From assembly GCF_030009775.1 (NCBI RefSeq), contig NZ_JASCTH010000016.1, forward strand, positions 62,001 through 126,000: DNA of 64,000 nt. Direction: 5' to 3'. Under the pieces are notes generated by a model. That model was not told the origin of the DNA. It saw only the letters and a list, made by a program, of their open reading frames with translations, and ran no database searches. Of the stretch, positions 15,911 to 24,554 are shown one piece after another. Source of the DNA: Actinoplanes sandaracinus. Lineage in GTDB: Bacteria > Actinomycetota > Actinomycetes > Mycobacteriales > Micromonosporaceae. The translations under genes and the position numbers were made by a program. The first letter of the stretch is position 1. Each line of letters starts with the position of its first letter.

Positions 15911-18301
15911 ATGAAACGCGGACGGACCATTCGGGGCCGCATCGTCCGCATGCTGGCGCTCCCGGTCGCGGCGATGATGCTGCTGCTCTCCGTCGTGGTG
16001 GTCGAGGAGTTCACCACCTACCGGCTGGCGGCCCGCACCGGCCACGCGATCACCCTGGACCTCGCCGTCCAGGCGCTCGCCCAGGAGGTTCAGAACGAGC
16101 GCGGGGTGACGCTCGGGCTGCTCGCCGGCAACCAGGACTTCGCCGGCCAGATCACCCCCGCCCGCCAGCAGGTCGACACCCGGCGCGGAGGCGTGGAACA
16201 GCTGGTCGCCGAACGCGGCGACCTGGACGGGCAGGTCACCGAAGCCCTGGAGCAGACGGTCGTGCTGGCCGAGATCCGCGACGAGGTGGACAAGGGCGGC
16301 GCCGACCGGAACGAGATCTTCGACGACTACAACGAGGTCGTCGAGGAACTCGGCGAGGTCTACTTCGCGCTGGACAACGCCGCGGACGCGACGATGCGCC
16401 TCGGCTCCGAATCGCTCGCCATGCTCAACCTCGCCAAGGAGGCCCGCGCCCAGCAGCGCGCCTTCCTCAACGGGGTGTTCTCCGCCGGCGGCTTCACCGA
16501 CGGCGAGTTCCTGCGGTACGTGCAACTGCGGGCCGACCTCAACGCCGCCGTCGCCGAATTCGAGGAGTACGCCACCCCGGAGGCGATCGCGGCCAAGGAC
16601 CAGCTGTTCAGCAGCGATCCGGCGGACCGGGCCCTGCAGTTGGAGACGCGGGCGCTGCGGTCCGGCGACGGCCAGCCGCTGCGCGCCGACACGCAGCTCT
16701 GGTGGACCTCGACGGGCACGGTGCTCGACGACATGACCCGGCTGGCGCAGCAGATCGGCGCATCTCTGCAAGCCCGCGCCGACGTGCTGCTCGACCAGGC
16801 GAACCTCCGGCTCGCCGGGCTCGCCGCGGTGGTCCTGCTCTGCGTGGGCATCGCGATCTATCTGGGCACGGTCGCCGCGCACTCGATCGCGAGCCCGCTC
16901 GCCGGGCTGGCGGCCGAGGCCAACCGGGTGGCCGGCGAACGGCTGCCCGAGGCGGTGCGCCGGGCCATCACCGGTGAGGCGACCGGGCCGCCGGGGGCGG
17001 TGCGGGTCGCGGAACGGGCCAGCACCGAGGTGCGGCTGGTGGCGGACGCGTTCGACCGGGTGCAGGCGACGGCGTACGCGCTCGCCACCGAACAGGCCGA
17101 CCTCCGCCGGGCCGGCGCCGAGTCGCTGGCCAACCTGGGCCGCCGCAACCAGAACCTGCTGCGCCGCCAGCTCGGCTTCATCACCCGGCTCGAACAGGAG
17201 GAGTCCAGCCCGGCCGGCCTGGCCAATCTGTTCGAGCTCGACCATCTGGCCACCCGGATGCGCCGCAACGCGGAGAGCCTCCTGGTGCTGGTCGGCGCGG
17301 CCAGCCCACGGCAGTGGTCACGGCCGCTGCCGCTGACCGACGTGATCCGGGCGGCCGTCAGCGAGGTCGAGGAGTACCGCCGGGTGTCGCTGCGCCGGCT
17401 GGACGAGGCGATGGTGACCGGCTCGGTCGTCAGCGGCCTCGCCCACATGCTCGCCGAGCTGATCGAGAACGGTCTGGCGTTCTCTCCGCCCGACCTGGAC
17501 GTGGAGATCCACGGGCGGCTGATCGACGGCGGCTACCTGATCGCGGTCTGCGACCAGGGCGTCGGCATGAGCGAGGCGGAGCTGGACGTCGCCAACCGGC
17601 GTCTGCGCGGCGAGGGTGACTTCATCACCGCGCCGGCCCGGTTCCTCGGGCACTACGTGGTCGGCCGGCTGGCCGCCGAGATGGGCGTCGGCGTGCAGCT
17701 GGCCCGGTCGCCGGTGACCGGGGTGACCGCCCGGGTCTCGCTGCCGGCGGGCATCCTGGCCACTGCCGAGGCCATCACCGCCCCGTCCTCCCCCGCCGCG
17801 CCCCCCGTGGCTTCCCTCCCCGCCCCCGCGGCCCCCTCGTCCGCCGCGGCCCCCTCGTCCCCCGCCGCGTCCTCCCCCGACACGCCCTCCCCCGCCGCGT
17901 CGGCCGATGACGACACCACGCCGTTGAACGGGACCGCCGTGCTCATGGCCCCGGAACCGGTCGGGCTGCCGTCACTGGCGCGGTCGGCCGTCGGGCCACG
18001 GCCGCTGGCGGAGGAGGTCGACTACGTGGTGCTGGACCATCGGCCGCAGGTGCCGGCGCCCCGCCGTCCCCTCTCCGCACCGATGCACGGCGACGCCGGG
18101 CACACCGTCAACGGCCTGCGCCGGCGAACCCCGCGGGCGCAGCGGACCCGGGAGGAGACGGCGCCACCACCCCGGCCCACGCCGGCGGTTCCGGTCACCG
18201 ACACACCCGAGGCGGTACGGGACCGGCTGACCGCCCTGCGTGCGGGGATCCAGCGCGGCTCCGGCCGGCCCAGGCACATCGTCAATGAGGAGATCTCGTG
18301 A
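15911..18301 (+). CDS. conservon sensor kinase-like protein (CvnA type, NIT domain)
   Basis: 796 aa. AGGAGG at 15901-15906 sets the ATG at 15911. Order: TM1 (about residues 14-34), extracellular nitrate/nitrite-sensing-like helical domain (about 40-290, with QNERGVTLGLLAG), TM2 (about 298-318), HAMP-like linker, a kinase core with LDHLATRMRRNAESLLVL near residue 443, and an HATPase_c domain (ELIENGL, CDQGVGMS). It has no standard response-regulator partner; conservon kinases work with the three following genes. A Ser/Pro/Ala-rich tail from about residue 620 is long and low-complexity. The stop overlaps the next start (GTGA). Confidence 0.9.
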   Translation: MKRGRTIRGRIVRMLALPVAAMMLLLSVVVVEEFTTYRLAARTGHAITLDLAVQALAQEVQNERGVTLGLLAGNQDFAGQITPARQQVDTRRGGVEQLVAERGDLDGQVTEALEQTVVLAEIRDEVDKGGADRNEIFDDYNEVVEELGEVYFALDNAADATMRLGSESLAMLNLAKEARAQQRAFLNGVFSAGGFTDGEFLRYVQLRADLNAAVAEFEEYATPEAIAAKDQLFSSDPADRALQLETRALRSGDGQPLRADTQLWWTSTGTVLDDMTRLAQQIGASLQARADVLLDQANLRLAGLAAVVLLCVGIAIYLGTVAAHSIASPLAGLAAEANRVAGERLPEAVRRAITGEATGPPGAVRVAERASTEVRLVADAFDRVQATAYALATEQADLRRAGAESLANLGRRNQNLLRRQLGFITRLEQEESSPAGLANLFELDHLATRMRRNAESLLVLVGAASPRQWSRPLPLTDVIRAAVSEVEEYRRVSLRRLDEAMVTGSVVSGLAHMLAELIENGLAFSPPDLDVEIHGRLIDGGYLIAVCDQGVGMSEAELDVANRRLRGEGDFITAPARFLGHYVVGRLAAEMGVGVQLARSPVTGVTARVSLPAGILATAEAITAPSSPAAPPVASLPAPAAPSSAAAPSSPAASSPDTPSPAASADDDTTPLNGTAVLMAPEPVGLPSLARSAVGPRPLAEEVDYVVLDHRPQVPAPRRPLSAPMHGDAGHTVNGLRRRTPRAQRTREETAPPPRPTPAVPVTDTPEAVRDRLTALRAGIQRGSGRPRHIVNEEIS

Positions 18302-18723
18302 GCGTCGAGGCGCAGGCCGACCGGCATCAGTTCAACTGGCTGCTCGGCAACTTCGTCCATCAGACCGACGGGGTACGCGACGCGGTGGCGGTCTCCTCCG
18401 ACGGCCTGCTGATCGCCGCGTCCGACGGGCTCGCGCGCGCCGAGGCCGACCAGCTCGGCGCGATCGTGTCCAGCATGGCGAGCCTGGCGCGCAGCGCGTC
18501 CCGCCGGTACGAGTTCGACGGCCTCAAACTGATCATGATCGAGATGCACCGGGGCTTCCTGGTCATCTCGGTGATCCCGGGCGGCAGCTGCCTCGGCGTG
18601 GTGGCCGCCGGCGACAGCGACCTCGGCCTGGTCGGGTACGAGATCTCGCGGCTCGCCGAACGCTTCGGTGACCTGCTGACCCCGGCCCTGATCGCCGAAT
18701 CGCGGCAACACCTGCCCCGATGA
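18298..18723 (+). CDS. roadblock/LC7-domain protein (CvnB type)
   Basis: 141 aa. The roadblock fold is recognised from FNWLLGNFVHQTDGVRDAVAVSSDGLL and the block VVAAGDSDLGLVGYEI. In conservons it acts on the membrane complex with the kinase-like and GTPase proteins, probably as a GTPase regulator. It overlaps both neighbours by 4 bp (GTGA at 18298, ATGA at 18720), so translation is coupled. Confidence 0.92.
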   Translation: MSVEAQADRHQFNWLLGNFVHQTDGVRDAVAVSSDGLLIAASDGLARAEADQLGAIVSSMASLARSASRRYEFDGLKLIMIEMHRGFLVISVIPGGSCLGVVAAGDSDLGLVGYEISRLAERFGDLLTPALIAESRQHLPR

Positions 18724-19058
18724 GGCCCGAGGCCGAGGAACCGGTGGTACGCCCCTTCATGCTGACCGGCGGGCGGACCCAGCCGCTCCAGGATGGACTG
18801 CGGATCGAGACGCAACTGTGGGCCGTACCGGCCGCCCTGTCGGCGCCGTTGCGATTCGAGTCACGGCGGATCGTCGTGCTCTGCCAGCGGCCGCAGTCGG
18901 TGGCCGACCTGTCGGCGAAGCTTCCGGCCCCGCTCGGCGTGGTCCGCGTCATCGTCGCCGACCTGGTCACCCAGGGGCTGTTACGCGTCGGTGAGCTGCC
19001 GGGCGAGTTGACCACCGCGTTGATCGAGAGGATCAGGGATCGTGTTCGGGCGCTCTAG
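18720..19058 (+). CDS. DUF742 protein (CvnC type)
   Basis: 112 aa, typical length for DUF742. VVRPFMLTGGRTQP near the N-terminus and the winged-helix-like part (RIVVLCQRPQSVADLSAKL, PLGVVRVIVADLVTQGLL) are diagnostic. It is the third conservon subunit. It overlaps the roadblock gene by 4 bp and the GTPase gene by 17 bp. Confidence 0.92.
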   Translation: MRPEAEEPVVRPFMLTGGRTQPLQDGLRIETQLWAVPAALSAPLRFESRRIVVLCQRPQSVADLSAKLPAPLGVVRVIVADLVTQGLLRVGELPGELTTALIERIRDRVRAL

Positions 19059-19653
19059 CACAGTGACGGCACCGTCACCGGTCGCCGTCAAGATCGTCAT
19101 CAGTGGCGGTTTCGGGGTCGGCAAGACCACCTTCGTCGGCGCGGTCTCGGAGATCGAGCCGCTGGTGACCGAGGCGGAGATGACCGAGAGATCGATCGGG
19201 GTGGACGACACGTCGGCGGTCTCCGGCAAGACCACCACCACGGTCGCGCTCGACTTCGGCCGCATCACCCTGGACGAGACGCTGCTGCTCTACCTCTTCG
19301 GCACGCCGGGGCAGGACCGGTTCGCGTTCCTCTGGGACGATCTGGTGCTCGGGGCACTGGGCGCGATCGTGCTGGTCGACACGCGCCGGATCGAGGACTG
19401 CTTCCCGGCGATCGACTACTTCGAGGAACACGACATCCCGTTCATCATCGGGGTCAACGCCTTCGACGGGGCGCGCCGGTTCGAGGCGGCAGAGGTCCGC
19501 GACGCGCTGGGCGTCGCGTCGAACATGCCGCTGCTGGAGTGCGACGCGCGGCAGCGGGAGTCGGTCAAAGCGGTGCTGGTGGCGCTGACCGAGCGAGTGC
19601 TGGCCCGCCGCCTGGACCGCCAGGCGCAGGCTGAACGCCAGACCCAGCCGTAG
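19042..19653 (+). CDS. conservon small GTPase (CvnD type)
   Basis: 203 aa. G1 P-loop GGFGVGKTT (residues 22-30), G3 FGTPGQDRF and G4 NAFDG identify the conservon GTP-binding ATPase-like family. It couples the upstream sensor complex to development or secondary metabolism in Streptomyces. GTG 19042 lies inside the DUF742 gene. The last 15 residues are Gln/Arg-rich. A hairpin-forming repeat follows the stop codon. Confidence 0.92.
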   Translation: MFGRSSTVTAPSPVAVKIVISGGFGVGKTTFVGAVSEIEPLVTEAEMTERSIGVDDTSAVSGKTTTTVALDFGRITLDETLLLYLFGTPGQDRFAFLWDDLVLGALGAIVLVDTRRIEDCFPAIDYFEEHDIPFIIGVNAFDGARRFEAAEVRDALGVASNMPLLECDARQRESVKAVLVALTERVLARRLDRQAQAERQTQP

Positions 19654-19700
19654 CCCACACCCGCCACCCGCACACCACAACCCGCCTGCGCTACGGCTGG
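19644..19700 (+). terminator. long-loop hairpin after conservon
   Basis: CCAGCCGTAGC (19644-19654) pairs with GCTACGGCTGG (19690-19700) over 11 bp with a 35-base loop. The left arm begins inside the last codons of the GTPase gene. Confidence 0.35.
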
Positions 19701-19746
19701 CCCGTCCGGGCACATCGCAGCCGTAGACCACACCCGCTACCCGCGC
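19645..19746. repeat. pair of 29-bp direct repeats, 73-bp period
   Basis: CAGCCGTAG(C/A)CCACACCCGC occurs at 19645 and again at 19718, and each copy extends to about 29 bp with four mismatches. The first copy overlaps the 3' end of the GTPase gene. Inverted copies of the core lie at 19691-19700 and near 19765. Confidence 0.5.
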
Positions 19747-19878
19747 CCAGAACCTGTCTGGATTACGGCTGGCTGGCCGGTGACCAGCGGACTCCGCCCG
19801 AAAGGCGCGCCGCGGCCGTGCGCCGCGGCCGCCTCGCGTGGTGGCTCACGGTGCTGGGGTAGCCGTACAAGACAGGGC

Positions 19879-20469
19879 TTATTTTTCGGTGAGCAGACCG
19901 TCCGATTCGGTGTATTCCGCACCGGTCGCCTCGCAGAGCCAGGTGTTGTCGCCCTTGGCGACGAGCGGGCGTCCGGCGCGCCCGACCCAGCCGACGCGGC
20001 GGGCCGGCACGCCGACGACCAGGGCGAAGTCGGGAACGTCCTTGGTGACCACGGCGCCCGCGGCGACCAGGGCCCAGCGGCCGACGGTGACCGGCGCGAC
20101 GCAGACGGCGCGTGCGCCGATGGCGGCGCCCTCACCGATGGTGACGCCGACGGCGGTCCAGTCCTCGCCGGTCTGGAGGCGGCCGTCGGGGGTGACGGCG
20201 CGCGGGTACTCGTCGTTGGTGAGCACCGCGGCCGGGCCGATGAACACGCCGTCGCCGAGGCGGGCCGGCTCGTAGACCAGGGCGTAATTCTGCAGCTTGA
20301 CGTTGTCGCCGATCACGACGCCGGGGCCGACATAGGCGCCGCGGCCGATGATGCAGTCGCGACCGAGCGTGGCATTCTCCCGGATCTGGGCGAGATGCCA
20401 GACCCGCGTGCCGGAGCCGATCTCGGCCCGGTCGTCCACATCGGCGGTGGGTGCGACGGTGACGGTCAT
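19879..20469 (-). CDS. WbpD/WlbB-like hexapeptide acetyltransferase
   Basis: 196 aa. Left-handed beta-helix repeats run through most of the protein (ADVDDRAEIGSGTRVWHLAQ, AYVGPGVVIGDNVKLQN, GVFIGPAAVLTND). The N-terminus and the LTND motif fit the group that acetylates the 3-amino group of UDP-2-acetamido-3-amino-glucuronate. This assignment is supported by the divergent Gfo/Idh oxidoreductase and DegT aminotransferase, which would supply the substrate. ATG 20469. First gene of the polysaccharide locus. Confidence 0.8.
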   Translation of the reverse strand: MTVTVAPTADVDDRAEIGSGTRVWHLAQIRENATLGRDCIIGRGAYVGPGVVIGDNVKLQNYALVYEPARLGDGVFIGPAAVLTNDEYPRAVTPDGRLQTGEDWTAVGVTIGEGAAIGARAVCVAPVTVGRWALVAAGAVVTKDVPDFALVVGVPARRVGWVGRAGRPLVAKGDNTWLCEATGAEYTESDGLLTEK

Positions 20470-20759
20470 GCTGAGCTCCTGGAGATCGGCGGAGAATCCG
20501 GCACAGGGTAGTGGGCGGGGCCAGAAAGTTATGTCGGGAAACTGACCTTCTCATCCATTCTGGCCGTTGAGTTGCACGATCACTGACCGTCAGGCGTAAC
20601 CCGAAATGGCCGAAGGTATCGGCTCACCCCGCAGCTCCGTCCGAAATTCACTCGCGATCTGGCGCTGGGACACGGCGGATCGATAGCTTTCCGGACGGAC
20701 TGCGTCGGCACCGTCCGTCTACCCTGCCCGGGCGCGTCTCTTCCACATCGACGAAACGG
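20470..20759. promoter_or_regulatory. 290-bp divergent promoter region at head of sugar operon
   Basis: It separates the leftward acetyltransferase from the rightward six-gene operon. It contains AT-rich stretches by local standards (for example near 20525-20590), but no clean -35/-10 pair could be assigned. Confidence 0.4.
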
Positions 20760-21830
20760 ATGCTCGTGACTCCTCCGCTCCCCGCACCCATCGGCGTCGC
20801 CGTCGTCGGGGCCGGCTACTGGGGCCCCAACCTCGTCCGCAACTTCCAGAGCAGCCCGAACTTCCGGGTGCGCTGGCTCTGCGACCTCGACGTCGAGCGG
20901 GCCCAGCGGGTCCTCGGCGGCTACTCCACCGTTCAGGTCTCCGCCGACCTCGACGAGGTTCTGGCCGACCCCGAGGTCCAGGCTGTGGCGATCGCCACCC
21001 CGGCCGGCACCCACCTGCCCGTGGCGATGGCCGCGCTACGGGCCGGCAAGCACGTCCTGGTCGAGAAGCCGCTGGCGGCAACCTTCTCCGAGGGCCTGCA
21101 GCTCGTCGAGGAAGCCGACAAGCGCGGCCTGACCCTGATGTGCGACCACACCTACTGCTACACCCCGGCGGTGCTGCGCATCCGCGACCTGCTGGCCGCC
21201 GGCGAGCTGGGTGAGCTGCACTTCCTCGACTCGGTGCGGATCAACCTGGGGCTGGTCCAGCGCGACATCGACGTCATCTGGGACCTGGCTCCGCACGACC
21301 TGTCGATCCTGGACTTCGTGCTGCCGCCGTCGGTGCGCCCGATCGCCGTCGCCGCGCACGGCGCGGACGGGATCGGCGCCGGCCGCGCCTGCGTGGCCTA
21401 TCTCACGCTGCAGCTCAGCACCGGCGCGATCGCGCACATCCACGTGAACTGGCTGTCGCCGGTGAAGGTCCGCACCGCGATCTTCGGCGGGTCGAAGCGG
21501 ACCCTGGTGTGGGACGACCTGAACCCCAGCCAGCGGCTGTCCATCTACGACCGCGGCGTCGACGTGTCGTCCCCGGACGAGCTCGGCGACGAGCAGCGCC
21601 GTGACATCCTCGTGTCGTACCGCTCCGGCGATGTGGTCTCCCCTGCACTCACCGAGCGTGAGGCGCTGCGGACCATGGTGGACGAGTACGCGCGTGCCAT
21701 CACCACCGGAACGCCGGCGCTCACCGACGGCCGGTCGGGGCTGCGCGTGCTGGAGATCCTCCAGGCTGCCTCGCGTAGCCTGGCCGAGGGCGGAACAATG
21801 ATCAAGCTCGACGAAGGGCACATGGCGTGA
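20760..21830 (+). CDS. Gfo/Idh/MocA-family sugar oxidoreductase
   Basis: 356 aa. The Rossmann motif VAVVGAGYWGPNLVRNF, the EKP motif (VLVEKPLA) and the HDLSILDFV stretch are standard for the family. It oxidises a sugar nucleotide with NAD(P); beside a DegT aminotransferase and a WbpD-like acetyltransferase, the WbpB-type role (3-oxidation of UDP-GlcNAc uronate) is the best guess. The operon begins here, and the next start overlaps its stop (GTGA at 21827). Confidence 0.85.
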   Translation: MLVTPPLPAPIGVAVVGAGYWGPNLVRNFQSSPNFRVRWLCDLDVERAQRVLGGYSTVQVSADLDEVLADPEVQAVAIATPAGTHLPVAMAALRAGKHVLVEKPLAATFSEGLQLVEEADKRGLTLMCDHTYCYTPAVLRIRDLLAAGELGELHFLDSVRINLGLVQRDIDVIWDLAPHDLSILDFVLPPSVRPIAVAAHGADGIGAGRACVAYLTLQLSTGAIAHIHVNWLSPVKVRTAIFGGSKRTLVWDDLNPSQRLSIYDRGVDVSSPDELGDEQRRDILVSYRSGDVVSPALTEREALRTMVDEYARAITTGTPALTDGRSGLRVLEILQAASRSLAEGGTMIKLDEGHMA

Positions 21831-22792
21831 CTGGCGTACAGATCGAGGGCACCCGTGCTCTCGTCACCGGCGGAGCGGGCACCATCGGCTCGCACGTCGT
21901 CGACGAGCTGGTCCGTGGCGGCGCCGCGGAGATCGTCGTTCTCGACAACTTCGTGCGCGGCCGGCGCGACAACCTGGCCTGGGCGCTGGAGAACGGCCCG
22001 GTCAAGCTGGTCGAGGGCGACATCCGTGACCAGGCGCTGGTCAAAGAGGTGACCGCGGGCAAGGATCTGGTCTTCCACCTGGCCGCGATCCGCATCACCC
22101 AGTGCGCCGAGGAGCCGCGGCTCGCCAACGAGGTGCTGGTCGACGGCACGTTCAACGTGATCGAGGCGGCCGCCGAGGCGGGCGTGAAGAAGCTCGTCGC
22201 GTCGTCGTCGGCGTCGGTCTACGGCCTGGCCGAGCAGTTCCCGACCACCGAGCGCCACCACCCATACAACAACGACACGTTCTACGGCGCGGCGAAGGCG
22301 TTCAACGAGGCCACGCTGCGCAGTTTCAAGGCGATGAAGGGCCTTGACTACGTCGCCCTGCGTTACTTCAACGTGTACGGCCCGCGCATGGACATCCACG
22401 GTCTCTACACCGAGGTGCTGATCCGCTGGATGGAGCGCATCGAGGCGGGCAACCCGCCGCTGATCCTCGGCGACGGCCTCGCGACCATGGACTTCGTGCA
22501 CGTGGCCGACATCGCCCGCGCCAACATCCTGGCCGCCAAGGCTGATGTCACCGACGAGGTGTTCAACATCGCCAGCAGCGAGGAGACCAGCCTCAAGGAC
22601 CTGGCCGCCGCGCTCAGCGCCGTGATGAAGTCGGAGCTGGCTCCGGAGCACGGCCCGGCGCGCGCGGTCAACGGCGTCACCCGCCGCCTGGCCGACATCT
22701 CCCTCGCGGAGAAGAAGCTGGGCTGGAAGCCCGAACTCACCCTGACCGCGGGCCTCGAGGGCCTCGTCGACTGGTGGCGGGGGTCCAAGTGA
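21827..22792 (+). CDS. NAD-dependent nucleotide-sugar epimerase/dehydratase
   Basis: 321 aa, extended short-chain dehydrogenase family. GGAGTIGSHVVDEL binds NAD; SSSASVYG and YGAAK (Tyr-x3-Lys) are catalytic. The length and the DFVHVADIARAN block fit UDP-sugar 4-epimerases or GDP/UDP-sugar dehydratases; the substrate cannot be told apart by sequence alone. It overlaps both neighbours by 4 bp in the operon. Confidence 0.88.
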   Translation: MTGVQIEGTRALVTGGAGTIGSHVVDELVRGGAAEIVVLDNFVRGRRDNLAWALENGPVKLVEGDIRDQALVKEVTAGKDLVFHLAAIRITQCAEEPRLANEVLVDGTFNVIEAAAEAGVKKLVASSSASVYGLAEQFPTTERHHPYNNDTFYGAAKAFNEATLRSFKAMKGLDYVALRYFNVYGPRMDIHGLYTEVLIRWMERIEAGNPPLILGDGLATMDFVHVADIARANILAAKADVTDEVFNIASSEETSLKDLAAALSAVMKSELAPEHGPARAVNGVTRRLADISLAEKKLGWKPELTLTAGLEGLVDWWRGSK

Positions 22793-23913
22793 TCCCGGTG
22801 ATGATCCCCCAGCTCGGGGAAGAAGAGGCGCAGGCCGCGGCCGAGGCGATCCGCTCCGGCTGGGTCGCCCAGGGTCCCCGGGTCGCCCGCTTCGAGACCG
22901 AGTTCGCCGCGGTCGTCGGCGCCGGCCACGGTGTCGCGGTCAGCTCGTGCACCACCGGCCTGCACCTGGCCCTCGTGCTGCTCGACATCAAGCCCGGCGA
23001 CGAGGTCATCGTGCCGTCGCTGTCGTTCATCGCCACCGCCAACGCGGTCCGCTACGTCGGTGCGACGCCGGTCTTCGCCGACGTCGAACTGGCCACCGGC
23101 AACGTCACCGTGGAGACGATCGACGCGGTGCGCACCGACCGGACCCGCGCGGTCATCGCGGTGCACCAGGGCGGCGTGCCGTTCGACACCGCGGCGCTGC
23201 GCAAGGCCACCGACGGCTGGGGCATCGGGCTGGTCGAGGACGCCGCTTGCGCGGCGGGCTCGACCGTCTACGGGGCTCCGGCCGGCACCGGCGCGAAGGT
23301 CGCCGCCTGGTCCTTCCACCCGCGCAAGCTGATCACCACCGGTGAGGGTGGCATGGTCACTGTCGACGACCCGGCCTTCGCCACGCGCCTCAAGCGGCTC
23401 CGCGAGCACGGCATGAACGTGTCCGCCGCCGACCGGCACGCCAGCAAGCAGCCGGTGCTCGAGGCCTATCTGGAGACCGCCTACAACTACCGGATGACCG
23501 ACATCCAGGCCGCGGTCGGCCTGGTCCAGCTCGGCCGGCTGCCCGGTCTGGTCGCGCAGCGGCGCGAGCTGGCGGCCCGCTACCAGGAGCTGCTGGCGGA
23601 CATCGACGGTCTGGTGCCGGTTCGCGACCCCGCTTACGGGCAGACGAACTACCAGTCGTTCTGGGTGCTGCTGGACGGCTTCCGGGTGAGCCGCGACGAG
23701 GTGCTGACCGAACTCGCGGCGCGGGGCGTCTCCGCGCGGCGGGGCATCATGGCCGCCCACCTGGAACCGGCCTACGAAGGCGTCACCACGGCGCCGCTGC
23801 CGGTGACCGAGCGGATCACCCGTGAGTCGCTGATCCTGCCGCTGCACCACCAGCTCACCGAAGAGAACCAGAACCACATCGTCGGCGTGCTGCGGGAGCT
23901 GGCAAGCCGGTGA
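22789..23913 (+). CDS. DegT/DnrJ/EryC1/StrS aminotransferase (first copy)
   Basis: 374 aa from the GTG at 22789, which overlaps the epimerase stop (GTGA). PLP-binding features are visible: SCTTGLHLAL, VEDAACAAGS and the Schiff-base lysine in SFHPRKLITTGEGG. It aminates a keto-sugar nucleotide using glutamate. A longer in-frame start at 22774 is less likely. It is one of two such enzymes in this operon, so the pathway probably makes two amino groups or two amino sugars. Confidence 0.9.
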   Translation: MIPVMIPQLGEEEAQAAAEAIRSGWVAQGPRVARFETEFAAVVGAGHGVAVSSCTTGLHLALVLLDIKPGDEVIVPSLSFIATANAVRYVGATPVFADVELATGNVTVETIDAVRTDRTRAVIAVHQGGVPFDTAALRKATDGWGIGLVEDAACAAGSTVYGAPAGTGAKVAAWSFHPRKLITTGEGGMVTVDDPAFATRLKRLREHGMNVSAADRHASKQPVLEAYLETAYNYRMTDIQAAVGLVQLGRLPGLVAQRRELAARYQELLADIDGLVPVRDPAYGQTNYQSFWVLLDGFRVSRDEVLTELAARGVSARRGIMAAHLEPAYEGVTTAPLPVTERITRESLILPLHHQLTEENQNHIVGVLRELASR

Positions 23914-24542
23914 AAGAGCTGGTCATCGTCGGGGCGGGCGGGTTCGCCCGGGAAACCGCCTCGGCCGCGGCCGACGCCGGATGGCGGGTCCTCGGATTCG
24001 CCGACGACGACCCCGGCCTGCTCGGGGTCGTCCGCTCCGGCCTGCCCGTCCTCGGCGCGATCGACACCGTCGCCGGGAAGACGGACGCCGCCGTCGTGGT
24101 GTGCGTGGGCAACCCGCGCAACTTCACCGCGCGGCGCGGCATCGTCGAGCGGCTCGGCCTGCCCGCCGACCGGTACGCGACGGTCGTGCACCCGTCCGCG
24201 TCCATCGGATCCGGCAGCACCGTCGGCCCCGGAACGGTTCTGCTCGCCGGGACCGTGCTCACCGCGGACGTGACCGTGGGCGCGCACGTGGCGGTCATGC
24301 CGCAGGCGGTGCTCACCCACGACGACCGGATCTCCGATTTCGCCACCGTCGCCTCCGGCGTCCGGCTGGGTGGTTCCGCGGTTCTGGAGACCGGCGCCTA
24401 TGTCGGCGCCGGGGCTCTGGTCCGCGAGGGTGTGACCGTCGGCGCCTGGGCCCTGGTCGGGATGGGCTCGGTCGTGTTGCGCGACGTGCCTCCCGGCGAG
24501 GTCTGGGCCGGCAGCCCGGCCCGTTTCCTGCGTAATGTCTGA
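23910..24542 (+). CDS. NeuD/PglD-like sugar O/N-acyltransferase
   Basis: 210 aa. The N-terminal Rossmann-like part (KELVIVGAGGFARETASAA) binds the nucleotide sugar; the C-terminal left-handed beta-helix has HPSASIGSGSTVGPGT and the catalytic-type histidine in the QAVLTHDDRI segment. Family members acetylate amino sugars such as UDP-4-amino-sugars or sialic acid. It overlaps the preceding aminotransferase by 4 bp (GTGA), so the two probably act in sequence. Confidence 0.85.
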   Translation: MKELVIVGAGGFARETASAAADAGWRVLGFADDDPGLLGVVRSGLPVLGAIDTVAGKTDAAVVVCVGNPRNFTARRGIVERLGLPADRYATVVHPSASIGSGSTVGPGTVLLAGTVLTADVTVGAHVAVMPQAVLTHDDRISDFATVASGVRLGGSAVLETGAYVGAGALVREGVTVGAWALVGMGSVVLRDVPPGEVWAGSPARFLRNV

Positions 24543-24554
24543 GGAGCTGACTTC

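Noticed and set aside
17786-17902. Possible regulatory polypyrimidine tract
   Set aside because: It is explained by Pro/Ser/Ala codons in the kinase tail; a separate role is not supported.
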